From an uncultured Cryptobacterium sp. (GTDB lineage: Bacteria > Actinomycetota > Coriobacteriia > Coriobacteriales > Eggerthellaceae), in contig CATYOF010000005.1 in NCBI GenBank assembly GCA_958410215.1, positions 1-64,000 on the forward strand: 64,000 nucleotides of DNA. The letters are read 5' to 3'. The notes under the pieces were generated by a model. That model had not been told where the DNA came from. It made no database searches and saw nothing but the letters and a program-made list of their open reading frames with translations. Below are positions 43,704-52,039 of this stretch, piece after piece. A program made the translations under genes and the position numbers. The first letter of the stretch is position 1. Every line of letters starts with the position of its first letter.

Positions 43704-45626
43704 TTACTTATCCTTCTTCTCGTCGTCGTCAACTACCTCAAAGACTGCTTCGATGGTGTCATCGTTGGCAGGCTGCTGAGCACCAGCAGCACCCGCTGCT
43801 CCAGCTGCACCAGGCTGCTGAGCTGCATTCTGGCTGTAAGCAACTTCTGCCAGCTTGTAGCTTGCCTGCTGCAAAGCTTCCATAGCAGACTTGATAGCCT
43901 CAAGATCAGTGCCTTCCAAAGCAGTGCGAGCCTGAGCGATAGCATCCTCTGCCTGCTTCTTAGAATCTGCAGGAACCTTGTCGCCCAACTCATTCAAAGT
44001 AGTTTCGGTTGCGTTGATCAAGGAGTCGCAGTTGTTACGCGTTTCAACTTCTTCCTTGCGCAGCTTGTCTTCTTCTGCGTGAGCTTCCGCATCCTTAACC
44101 ATACGATCTACTTCGTCGTCGGTCAGAGCGGTAGAACCAGAAATGGTGATCTGCTGCTGCTTGCCCGTGCCCAAATCCTTAGCGGATACGTTTACGATGC
44201 CGTTTGCGTCAATATCGAAGGTAACTTCAATTTGAGGAACGCCACGACGTGCAGCAGGAATACCCGTTAACTGGAACTTGCCAAGGGTCTTGTTGTCCTG
44301 AGCCATTTCGCGTTCGCCCTGCAGAACATGAATTTCTACCGAAGTCTGATTATCGGCTGCGGTGGAGTAAATTTCAGTCTTGCGGGTAGGAATGGTGGTG
44401 TTGCGTTCAATCATCTTGGTCATTACGCCGCCCATGGTTTCAACACCCAAGGACAAAGGCGTTACGTCAAGAAGCAGAATGCCTTCAACATCGCCAGCCA
44501 AAACGCCACCCTGAACAGCAGCGCCCATTGCTACTACCTCGTCAGGATTTACGGACATGTTAGGCTGCTTGCCAGTCATGTTCTTTACCAATTCCTGAAC
44601 AGCGGGCATACGCGTAGAGCCACCAACCAGGATAACCTCGTTTACGTCGCCCGTAGAAAGGCCAGCATCCTTCAAGGCTTGCTGCACTGGTGCCTTACAA
44701 CGATCAAGCAAGTCCTTGGTGATGCGTTCAAACTCTGCACGAGTTAAGGTGTAGTCTAAGTGCAAGGGGCCTGCAGCACCTGCAGAAATGAAGGGCAAGT
44801 TGATGTTGGTCTGAGAGGTGGAAGAAAGTTCCATCTTTGCCTTTTCAGCTGCGTCCTTCAAACGCTGCAAAGCCATCTTGTCCTGACGAAGATCGATGCC
44901 GTTGTCTGCTTGGAACTTGTCTGCCAACCAATCAATAACACGCTGATCCCAGTCGTCGCCACCTAAGTGGTTGTCACCCGCAGTGGAGCAAACCTCAAAT
45001 ACGCCGTCGCCCAATTCAAGAACAGAAACGTCGAACGTACCGCCGCCAAGGTCGAATACCAAAACTTTTTCGTCCTTGTTGGTACGATCAAGACCGTAAG
45101 CCAAAGCTGCTGCTGTAGGTTCGTTAATAATACGAAGTACTTCCAAGCCAGCAATCTTGCCTGCGTCCTTGGTTGCCTGACGCTGAGCGTCGTTAAAGTA
45201 AGCAGGAACCGTAATTACTGCCTGAGTAATAGGCTCGCCTACGCGCTTTTCTGCGTCTGCCTTAAGCTTCTGAAGAACCATTGCAGAAATTTCTTCTGGC
45301 ATATAGTCCTTGCCTTCAATATCTACTACTGCACGACCGCCGTTACCGTTCTTTACGGTATAAGCAACCGTCTTCTGCTCTTCAGCAGTTTCTGCATAAG
45401 AACGACCAATGAAACGCTTTACGGAAGCGATGGTGTTTTCAGGGTTGGTTACCGCCTTGTTTTTAGCAGCTTTACCAACGGTGCGTTCACCATCTTTACC
45501 AAAACCAACAACGGAAGGAGTGGTGCGGTCACCTTCTGCGTTAACCAGAATTTCAGGCTCTGAACCTTCCATAACCGCCATTGCCGAATTGGTAGTACCC
45601 AAGTCGATGCCGATAATCTTTGCCAT
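43704..45626 (-). CDS. dnaK: Hsp70 chaperone DnaK
   Basis: 640 residues from ATG 45626 (MAKIIGIDLGTTNSAMAVM; GAAAGGAAT upstream). Hsp70 signatures IDLGTTNS, VFDLGGGTFDVSVL and VGGSTRMPAVQ, substrate-binding domain VTPLSLGVETMGG and the acidic EVVDDDE end after a Gly/Ala-rich linker. First gene of dnaK-grpE-dnaJ-hspR-clpB. Confidence 0.98.
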   Translation of the reverse strand: MAKIIGIDLGTTNSAMAVMEGSEPEILVNAEGDRTTPSVVGFGKDGERTVGKAAKNKAVTNPENTIASVKRFIGRSYAETAEEQKTVAYTVKNGNGGRAVVDIEGKDYMPEEISAMVLQKLKADAEKRVGEPITQAVITVPAYFNDAQRQATKDAGKIAGLEVLRIINEPTAAALAYGLDRTNKDEKVLVFDLGGGTFDVSVLELGDGVFEVCSTAGDNHLGGDDWDQRVIDWLADKFQADNGIDLRQDKMALQRLKDAAEKAKMELSSTSQTNINLPFISAGAAGPLHLDYTLTRAEFERITKDLLDRCKAPVQQALKDAGLSTGDVNEVILVGGSTRMPAVQELVKNMTGKQPNMSVNPDEVVAMGAAVQGGVLAGDVEGILLLDVTPLSLGVETMGGVMTKMIERNTTIPTRKTEIYSTAADNQTSVEIHVLQGEREMAQDNKTLGKFQLTGIPAARRGVPQIEVTFDIDANGIVNVSAKDLGTGKQQQITISGSTALTDDEVDRMVKDAEAHAEEDKLRKEEVETRNNCDSLINATETTLNELGDKVPADSKKQAEDAIAQARTALEGTDLEAIKSAMEALQQASYKLAEVAYSQNAAQQPGAAGAAGAAGAQQPANDDTIEAVFEVVDDDEKKDK

Positions 45627-45793
45627 CTTGCATATTCCTTTCAGTTGCGGCGTGCTTACTAAACCACCTGCCAACTTAGTAAGCAAACCCTCTGTTTTTA
45701 CCTAAAGTTTGCGTCATGGTTATTGCTTCCCCACCCGAGGCTTTTGCCCCATATGAGGAAGCCCACCTTCTGGTGGACCTCATGACAGTGACC

Positions 45794-45833
45794 ATAATAA
45801 AATCTAAGTGCTTCATTGTCAAGAATCTAAGTG
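45794..45833 (-). promoter_or_regulatory. dnaK promoter with direct repeats
   Basis: On the minus strand TTGACA (45822-45817), 17 nt, TATTAT (45799-45794). Two direct repeats AATCTAAGTG (plus-strand reading) at 45801-45810 and 45824-45833 overlap the -35/-10 space. They are candidates for regulator binding; they do not match the HAIR consensus CTTGAGT-N7-ACTCAAG well, and there is no CIRCE here. Leader to the ATG about 165 nt. Confidence 0.75.
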
Positions 45834-45950
45834 TAGTATTGTTAGGTTTTGTTACCTTCCTGTTGAAGAAAATTTCACTGTTTCTATTTTACCTGTTCAG
45901 TGGGATGTTTTTATATCAACGAAAGGGAGGCAGGGTATGACAGGCGGTGT

Positions 45951-46019
45951 GTGACAAGTGGATAGGGCGCTTGTCACGCTGAGAGAACGAATGTGACAAG
46001 CGCCCTATCCACTTGTCAC
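45951..46019. repeat. REP-like palindromes, inverted pair (copies 3 and 4)
   Basis: Two 27-bp units, 45951-45977 and 45993-46019, are exact reverse complements separated by 15 bp, forming a long potential cruciform. A further CTTGTCAC half-site follows at 46022-46029. Confidence 0.9.
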
Positions 46020-46033
46020 CCTTGTCACACAAA

Positions 46034-46063
46034 ACAAAAAAGCCCTGCGAATTGCAGAGCCTT
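46034..46063 (-). terminator. Terminator of the DUF5679-like gene
   Basis: On the minus strand a CTCTGC/GCAGGG-type stem with AAGG ends and a T6 run. Confidence 0.75.
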
Positions 46064-46141
46064 CTTGTTTCATGATGAATATGAAAGCAAGGTTCAAAAA
46101 CCTGCTTTGTAATGCTTACGGTTTAAAGCCTTAAAAGAAGC

Positions 46142-46297
46142 CTACTTCTTTGCAACGCCACCGATAAGAGACATCTTGGTGCCACAATCAGGACAGGTAC
46201 CCTTGGTAATAATGCGACCGTTCTTGGTAACGCCTTCCTGTGGGTCTACCATTTCCTTTTTAGCTTTGCATTTAACACAATAAGCAACAACTGCCAT
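46142..46297 (-). CDS. DUF5679-like small zinc-ribbon protein
   Basis: A 51-residue protein: starts MAVVAYCVKCKAKKEM, with CVKC and CPDC forming a treble-cleft-type zinc site, and GRIITKGTCPDCGTKMS as the core. This pattern is the DUF5679 family, related to DNA topoisomerase C-terminal zinc fingers. AGAGG lies before the ATG. Monocistronic with its own terminator. Function not known. Confidence 0.85.
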   Translation of the reverse strand: MAVVAYCVKCKAKKEMVDPQEGVTKNGRIITKGTCPDCGTKMSLIGGVAKK

Positions 46298-46450
46298 CGT
46301 AACCTCTTTTCATATGTATTCGGTATAAAAGCCGTTTGCGCACAGCGCTCGACCTATTGTAGCCATGCTCTTAGCATTTGACCAGTTAAAGTCGGTAATT
46401 TTTTGCGCACTTAACAAAAAGAAGAAACAGGGGGCAAAAAAGAAGCGAAA

Positions 46451-46639
46451 CTAGTCTTCGATAATTTCCTCAATTGCACCCATGGGGCATTCTTCAACGC
46501 AATCGCCGCATGCAATGCAGGATTCTTCGTTTACTACCGTGCAAACACCATCTACTACTTCGATGGTTCCCTGAGGGCAAGCGTCAACGCAAATACCACA
46601 ACCGATGCATTCGTCAGCCAAAATCACTGGATGGGACAT
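46451..46639 (-). CDS. 2[4Fe-4S] ferredoxin
   Basis: 62 residues from ATG 46639 (AGAAGAGG upstream). Two CxxCxxCxxxCP motifs: CIGCGICVDACPQ and CIACGDCVEECPM. A small clostridial-type electron carrier; it could accept electrons from IorAB. The upstream open frame to 46732 has no ribosome site. Confidence 0.95.
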   Translation of the reverse strand: MSHPVILADECIGCGICVDACPQGTIEVVDGVCTVVNEESCIACGDCVEECPMGAIEEIIED

Positions 46640-47169
46640 GGGTACCTCTTCTCTCGTTTGTTTGGTTTTCAAGGGATGCTCGGAGATCCCCTCTGTACAA
46701 TGCCATGACGGGAAAATACCATAGCATCGCAAACTTGCAAGTCACTAATCTCTTTTTTTCCGTTAATAGCAAAATTCGCAACATTTTTCAGACAGTTTTT
46801 GTGGTTTTGTCGGGCGCGTTACCGTCCACCGCAATTTTCGTCAGTCGCTCTGTCGGCCAATCAGTGTTTCGAAAAGCCGAAAGTGCAAACGCGCTAAGAC
46901 AGAGCAAGACCCAACTTCACGACAAAGATATGAGTAACCTGCCTAAAAATTCTAACGATTTAAACACTCAAGACCTTTTGCGAAAAGCTATTCGAAACGG
47001 CGCTTTGAAAGAAGGTCCAAAACGAACGCAGCACCTGGTGTTTGAGGACCAGTGATGGGATGAGGCCAATCATGCGTCAAATCCTTTTCGCTACGTTATG
47101 AAACCTTCTTGAAAAGCGAAAAACCGTTTCGCTAGCTTTGAGGGAAAGGTCTTGGGTGTTTTAGCGCGT
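46640..47169. other. Intergenic region with one weak small ORF
   Basis: 530 bp. A 41-codon plus frame at 46930-47055 (MSNLPKNSNDLNTQDLLRKA) looks protein-like in composition but has no ribosome binding site. Nothing else is supported. Confidence 0.35.
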
Positions 47170-48192
47170 TTAGCAGATACGAGGAAGCTGTTCGCCCACC
47201 AGCATATCCATAATGCGGAGTGCGCCAAAACCAGTGCGGATAGATACGCGCGACGATCTGTCTTCAGGTTTTTCTGCCACTTCACCAATAATGGCCGCAT
47301 CGGCGCCGTAGGCATTAGCGCGCATCGCAGCAAGAGCAGCTTGTGCCTGTTCAGCGGGAACGACGCACACCATTTTTCCTTCATTTGCCACCTGATATAC
47401 GTCATATCCCAACATTTCGCAGGCACCACGAACCGCATCTTTAACGGGCACCGCATCTTCGTCCACAATAAAATCAACACCCGATTGTCCTGCAAGTTCG
47501 TTAAGCGTAGAAGCTAACCCTCCACGCGTAGGATCACGGAAGCAACGGGTTTGAGGAGCAGCCGCCAGCACTTCTGCAATAAGATGGTTAAGCGGTGCCG
47601 CATCGGATTGAATATCGGCACTGAAAGATAACTCTTCACGGCAAGCCATAACGGTAATGCCATGATCGCCCAGCGTTCCTGAAACCAGTATTTTGTCTCC
47701 TGGCTTACAAAATGCGCCTGAAAGTTCAACGCCCGCAGGAATAAAGCCTACTCCGCTGGTGTTAATAAAAACGCCATCACCATGACCGCGATTTACCACC
47801 TTGGTATCGCCCGTCACAATATGCACACCTGCTTCTTGCGCGGCCTTCGCCATGCTGGTGCAAATGCGCTTTAAATCGGCAACAGGAAAACCTTCCTCCA
47901 AAATAAAGCCACATGATAAGTACTTAGGAACCGCTCCACTGGTTGCCACATCGTTTACGGTGCCGCACACCGCAAGTTTGCCAATATCTCCCCCCGGGAA
48001 AAAGTGAGGAGTAACCACAAAGCTGTCAGTTGAATAAGCGAGACGCTCTCCCGGCAAAGGCGCCTCAAGCGAAGCAGCATCGTTGCCTTCTAAAAGCTCA
48101 GTAGATCCATACGCTTCATAAAACACTTCGTCGATGATGCGCTTCATCATGGTACCGCCGCTCCCATGGCCAAGCAGAACTGTTTCGTCCAT
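47170..48192 (-). CDS. hypE: Hydrogenase maturation factor HypE
   Basis: 340 residues. AIR-synthase/PurM-like fold: LLGHGSGGTMMKRII at the start, STDSFVVTPHFFPGGDIGKLAVCGTVNDVA, and TRGGLASTLNELA. It ends in PRIC, the C-terminal Cys that carries the thiocyanate for the NiFe hydrogenase cyanide ligands. No other hyp gene or hydrogenase is visible; 9 bp after nikR in the same operon. Confidence 0.95.
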   Translation of the reverse strand: MDETVLLGHGSGGTMMKRIIDEVFYEAYGSTELLEGNDAASLEAPLPGERLAYSTDSFVVTPHFFPGGDIGKLAVCGTVNDVATSGAVPKYLSCGFILEEGFPVADLKRICTSMAKAAQEAGVHIVTGDTKVVNRGHGDGVFINTSGVGFIPAGVELSGAFCKPGDKILVSGTLGDHGITVMACREELSFSADIQSDAAPLNHLIAEVLAAAPQTRCFRDPTRGGLASTLNELAGQSGVDFIVDEDAVPVKDAVRGACEMLGYDVYQVANEGKMVCVVPAEQAQAALAAMRANAYGADAAIIGEVAEKPEDRSSRVSIRTGFGALRIMDMLVGEQLPRIC

Positions 48193-48201
48193 AGTTTTCT
48201 C

Positions 48202-48624
48202 CTAAATAAACGCCCCGGTTGTTGTCATATGAAGGCGACCAGTCTTTACTCCCTTGGTGCCAATGATGAGATTTGCAATGTCTTGCACAAGTCCTGTTTC
48301 ACCCTTAAGCACTATTACTTCAAGGCAGTTTTCTTCATCTACATGAACATGCAGTGATGACACGATAGTTTCCAAGTAATTATGTTGAATCTGGTGAAGC
48401 TTTTCTTGAAGATCATTTGCGTGATGGCTATACACAATAGTCAAAGTTCCCATTACGATGCGTCCCGGCATAGAACATTCGTCTTCGACAAGGGCATCGC
48501 GCACCAAATCGCGCACTACTTCACTTCGGTTTTTAGCTAACCCACGGCGTGCCACCAGATGGTCAAACTTAACCAGCAAGTCTTCGGGCATCGCCACCGA
48601 AAAACGCATGAGATCGTTACTCAT
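48202..48624 (-). CDS. nikR: Nickel-responsive regulator NikR
   Basis: 140 residues. N-terminal ribbon-helix-helix (LMRFSVAMPEDLLVKFDHLV ... NRSEVVRDLVRDAL), C-terminal ACT-like domain with the nickel ligands: His in YSHH at about 66-67 to 76, HVHVDEENC (His, His, Cys). It represses nickel uptake or use genes when Ni is plentiful. Between the 84-residue gene and hypE. Confidence 0.93.
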   Translation of the reverse strand: MSNDLMRFSVAMPEDLLVKFDHLVARRGLAKNRSEVVRDLVRDALVEDECSMPGRIVMGTLTIVYSHHANDLQEKLHQIQHNYLETIVSSLHVHVDEENCLEVIVLKGETGLVQDIANLIIGTKGVKTGRLHMTTTGAFI

Positions 48625-48657
48625 TGTATCCTCGTCTTCTAAGCGTTTTCGAAATTG

Positions 48658-48912
48658 CTATACAAGGCTAACCGTTACGCCGCTTGCGTTTTGAGCATCA
48701 TCTTCAAGTGCATCTTTTGCGTCATCAAGCGTTGCACGCACTTCGTCTAGCAGGGCTTGAACCTGATGTAGCTTTTCGCCCACCGTTTCAAAACCAGCAT
48801 CGGATGCATTGTGCGCAAGGGTATGAGCCCAGCGGCGCTCTAGTTTAATGTGATCGTCAATTTGGTCTATCATTTGCTCAAATTGACCCGTGTTAATTCC
48901 GTTAGTGCACAT
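48658..48912 (-). CDS. Small helical protein of the hypE-nikR operon
   Basis: 84 residues, strong AGGAGG ribosome site. Two long helices (QFEQMIDQIDDHIKLERRW, LHQVQALLDEVRATLDDAKDAL), several His and Asp/Glu. First gene of the operon. The hemerythrin-like or four-helix-bundle half look would allow metal binding, but I do not recognise it. Unknown. Confidence 0.65.
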   Translation of the reverse strand: MCTNGINTGQFEQMIDQIDDHIKLERRWAHTLAHNASDAGFETVGEKLHQVQALLDEVRATLDDAKDALEDDAQNASGVTVSLV

Positions 48913-48942
48913 AAAGCCTCCTTGATTATTTGGCTCGAAATT

Positions 48943-48973
48943 GTGTTATTAATTGTTATATCTGTAATATCAC
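48943..48973. promoter_or_regulatory. Candidate NikR operator
   Basis: GTGTTATT (48943-48950), 15 nt, AATATCAC (48966-48973), a 7-of-8 inverted repeat about 30 bp upstream of the 84-residue gene and 64 bp from the divergent gene. NikR operators are GTATGA-N16-TCATAC-like; this one differs in sequence but has similar spacing. Confidence 0.45.
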
Positions 48974-49036
48974 GCTTAGGGTATATCAGTGTGAAGAATT
49001 TCGTAATTGGTATTATTCTTTAGAGGTGCTTGGCTC

Positions 49037-49501
49037 ATGAATTCTCCTCAAACGCAGTTTTCTCCTTACGAAAGAATTCGCCATGAGCATCTAGTGCCCT
49101 TCGTTGCTCACTTAAAAGGAAGCGAAGATGCGCTGTTTTGCGTGGTAAGCTCTTCGCCCCTATCTGAACCCGCACACGCCGCACTTCTAGCGAGCACACA
49201 ACAACTTGGCTACCACCAGCGACAATTACTGTTTGTTACGCTTTCTGTGAGCGATGCCGTCCTTCAGCCACGCGATCTTTTCACCATCGTGGAAGCAATT
49301 GATCCCCTTTGTATAGTCCTGACCGACCACGAAGCAGTTAAAACGGCATCGGCCGGATACAACACACCACTAAGCCTTGAAACGCGAGAGTTTTTATTGG
49401 GCCATGCCTGCTGTTGTTTTGAATCATTCGAATCGCTTTTAGAAACCCCCGAAGACAAACAAAAAGCGTGGCGCGGCTTAAAAACGTTGCCCACTTTGTA
49501 G
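49037..49501 (+). CDS. Hypothetical protein divergent from the nikR operon
   Basis: 154 residues from ATG 49037 (AGAGGTG upstream); an upstream GTG/ATG at 49007 lacks one. Rossmann-like alternation is suggested (ALFCVVSSSPLS, QLLFVTLSVSDAV, PLCIVLTDHEAVKTA). A Cys cluster ACCCFESF lies near the C-terminus, which might bind metal. No family recognised. Its sharing of a possible NikR site is of note. Confidence 0.65.
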   Translation: MNSPQTQFSPYERIRHEHLVPFVAHLKGSEDALFCVVSSSPLSEPAHAALLASTQQLGYHQRQLLFVTLSVSDAVLQPRDLFTIVEAIDPLCIVLTDHEAVKTASAGYNTPLSLETREFLLGHACCCFESFESLLETPEDKQKAWRGLKTLPTL

Positions 49502-49663
49502 TTTTGCAGTGCGGCTCATCAAATCTTTGTGACATTTGTACACGTACCTACAAGAAATGGTATTCTTGCCTGCGTAGATAGAGTAATTCTTTCACGCATA
49601 AGCATTCCGTGTACATGCGTTCATCATTGATTATTGATGCGGCACTTATTGAAAGGCGTTCAC

Positions 49664-50791
49664 ATGTCGAACAAAAGCTTGAGCGGTGCTCACGAATCTC
49701 AGACCATCCTGGTAACTGGTGGTGCAGGCTTCATTGGCAGCCACACCTGTGTTGAACTGCTTGAACAGGGTTATAACGTAGTAATTTATGATGACCTTTC
49801 CAATTCAAGCATTGTTGCGGTAGACCGAATTCGTGAACTCACAGGCGCCAGCGAAGAAACGTGCGCTTTTGTACAGGCTTCTATTCTTGACCGCGAAGCA
49901 CTGGAAAAGGTTTTTAACACCTACGATATTTCCGCCATCATTCATTTTGCAGGCTTTAAGGCGGTAGGCGAATCTACCCAAAAGCCTTTGGAATACTACT
50001 GGAACAACGTGGCGGGTTCGCTGGTACTGTTTGATGTTGCGCGCAATCATGGCATTAAGAATGTTATCTTCTCTTCTTCTGCCACGGTATACGGCGAACC
50101 AGAAATGATTCCTATTACTGAAGAATGCCCCAAGCATGAATCTACCAATCCTTATGGTGAAACTAAATCTATGCTTGAGCGCATCTTAACCGACCTCTAC
50201 CGTGCCGATGACGAATGGAATGTAGTGCTTCTTCGTTACTTCAATCCTATTGGCGCTCATGTGTCTGGCCGCATCGGCGAAGATCCAAAGGGCATCCCCA
50301 ACAACTTACTTCCCTATGTCGCTCAAGTAGCAACCGGCAAGCTGGAATGCATCCAGGTATTTGGCAACGATTACCCCACGCCCGATGGCACCGGCGTGCG
50401 CGACTACATTCATGTTGTTGATTTGGCTCGTGGCCATGTGAAAGCGCTTGATTACATGGCAGGCAAAGTGGGAACCGGCAAAGCTATTGGTCTTGGTTCT
50501 ATCGAGGGCACTTCCGCCGAAGACGGCACTCGCAGCGGTGTTGCTATTTTTAACCTGGGCACTGGCACGGGTTCAAGTGTTATGGATGTAATCCATGCCT
50601 TCGAAAAAGCTTGTGGCAAAGAACTTCCCTATAAGATTTGTCCCCGCCGTCCTGGTGACATTGCCACTAACTATGCTGCTTGCGATAAAGCGCGCGACGA
50701 ACTAGGTTGGGTTGCCGAATACGATTTGGCACGTATGTGTGAAGATGCTTGGCGTTGGCAAAGCAATAACCCTAACGGTTATAACGGCTAA
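49664..50791 (+). CDS. galE: UDP-glucose 4-epimerase
   Basis: 375 residues from ATG 49664 (GAAAGGCG upstream). SDR fold: ILVTGGAGFIGSHTCVELL NAD motif near 17, SSSATVYGEP, and the YxxxK pair in NPYGETKSM. Makes UDP-galactose, the substrate of Glf. Some 35 residues longer than the E. coli enzyme: a 12-residue N-terminal extension and an insert (GTGKAIGLGSIEGTSAEDG) before the GVAIFNLGTGTG motif. Confidence 0.95.
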   Translation: MSNKSLSGAHESQTILVTGGAGFIGSHTCVELLEQGYNVVIYDDLSNSSIVAVDRIRELTGASEETCAFVQASILDREALEKVFNTYDISAIIHFAGFKAVGESTQKPLEYYWNNVAGSLVLFDVARNHGIKNVIFSSSATVYGEPEMIPITEECPKHESTNPYGETKSMLERILTDLYRADDEWNVVLLRYFNPIGAHVSGRIGEDPKGIPNNLLPYVAQVATGKLECIQVFGNDYPTPDGTGVRDYIHVVDLARGHVKALDYMAGKVGTGKAIGLGSIEGTSAEDGTRSGVAIFNLGTGTGSSVMDVIHAFEKACGKELPYKICPRRPGDIATNYAACDKARDELGWVAEYDLARMCEDAWRWQSNNPNGYNG

Positions 50792-50863
50792 TAGACGCTG
50801 ATTTGTTTTGCACTTTAAAGCTCTGAAACCCCGTAAAAGTTATTCGAAAGATCATTCAAATCG

Positions 50864-50982
50864 CAGATTTCTTTAAAGGTTCTAAAAGACGTAGCCCCAG
50901 ATTAGCTTTGGATGTTCTAAGGGGAAAGGCGAACGGTATGTGCGTTATATTCGCTACGTCCGTTCGCCTTTAAAGAAATCTG
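50864..50982. repeat. Nested inverted repeats downstream of galE
   Basis: CAGATTTCTTTAAAGG (50864-50879) and CCTTTAAAGAAATCTG (50967-50982) are a perfect 16-bp inverted repeat. Inside, AAAGGCGAACGG (50925-50936) pairs with CCGTTCGCCTTT (50960-50971). The two right arms overlap by five bases, so both stems cannot form fully at once. Too long for a simple terminator. Confidence 0.8.
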
Positions 50983-51075
50983 ATTAAAGATTTGCTGAGC
51001 TTGAGGAAAACTTTTTACAGGATTTTTAGCAAGTTAAGCTCAACTCTCTCTACCTTTCTGTTGCATAAAGACCCA

Positions 51076-51729
51076 CTATACAAACTTCAAAATGTCCTCA
51101 GGCTTATCGATTAGTTCATCAGGATTGCCTGATTTAATTTTCTCGATAGGCTGATATCCCCAGGTCACTCCCACGGTATACATGCCCGCGTTATTGCCGG
51201 CTAGCATATCGCCATGAGAATCGCCAAAGTATACACACTCTTCAGGCTTTAAGCCCATTTCTTGCGCCGTAACAAGAAGGCCCGTAGGATCGGGTTTTCG
51301 AGGAATATTTTCTGCTTCGCCATGCGACACATCGAACATCCCAGGGAAGTAGCGCTGCTCTACTTCACGAACGCCAGCTTCAAATTTATTAGACACAATA
51401 CCAAGTTTTATACCCTTATTTTTAAGTGCACGAAGGGTTTCTTCCATACCATCAAAGGGCTTAGTAAGCTTGATGCCGTATTCATCATACAGGTCGCAAA
51501 ACATCTTGAAGGCATGCTGGGCTTTTTCTTCAGAAATATCTTCAGGCACTGCCTGCAGAATAAGCGACAACACCCCATTTCCTACAAACGTGCGTACTTC
51601 ATCTTCGGTACGCGTGGGATATCCTTCATGCTCCAGCACAATATTGGTAAGCGCCGCCAAATCGGGCAGCGTATGCAACAAGGTGCCGTCCATATCAAAA
51701 AAAAAGCCTTTAAAACCTGTACGCGTCAT
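51076..51729 (-). CDS. HAD-family hydrolase, phosphoglycolate-phosphatase-like
   Basis: 217 residues from ATG 51729, GAGAAGG upstream. GFFFDMDGTLLHTLPDL (motif I with DxD), GIVSNKFEAGV (II), RKPDPTGLL (III), YFGDSHGDMLAGNNAGM (IV). The Gph-type cap is present. Complete. Probably removes metabolite phosphates; related to but distinct from the enzyme at 28.8 kb. Confidence 0.88.
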   Translation of the reverse strand: MTRTGFKGFFFDMDGTLLHTLPDLAALTNIVLEHEGYPTRTEDEVRTFVGNGVLSLILQAVPEDISEEKAQHAFKMFCDLYDEYGIKLTKPFDGMEETLRALKNKGIKLGIVSNKFEAGVREVEQRYFPGMFDVSHGEAENIPRKPDPTGLLVTAQEMGLKPEECVYFGDSHGDMLAGNNAGMYTVGVTWGYQPIEKIKSGNPDELIDKPEDILKFV

Positions 51730-52018
51730 GCAATACATCCTTCTCGGTGATGGTCCTTCTCATTGATGGCCTCTCTTGCGTTGGTAGGTAAATGTCACCT
51801 CTACACAAGCTCGCCTAATGCTATTCGTTCTTTTTGTTAGTTAAAATAGCCGTCCGTGTTCTCTCTTCGTTATACGCAGGCTTATTAAGTATGCAGAAAA
51901 TAATACTAGGACTGCTTTGTTTTACCGGTGAGCTTTGCGCGATTATTACATTGTTTTACAAATTCTAGATTTCGGCAGGAAAACTTGTGGGGGCGACGAG
52001 AATCCCGCGCGAGGGCGC
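51730..52018. other. Intergenic region left of the IS element
   Basis: About 290 bp, AT-rich, no gene supported. Confidence 0.4.
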
Positions 52019-52038
52019 GTGACAAGCGCCCTGTCCAC
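52019..52038. repeat. REP-like palindrome cut by the IS end
   Basis: GTGACAAG and the CGCCCTGTCCAC centre are present, but the closing TTGTCAC is missing; the IS inverted repeat begins at 52040. Confidence 0.75.
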
Positions 52039-52039
52039 T

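Noticed and set aside
46474..47055. 193-codon plus-strand frame over the ferredoxin gene
   Set aside because: Its first part is the shadow of the ferredoxin gene; only the last 41 codons could be a gene and lack a ribosome site.
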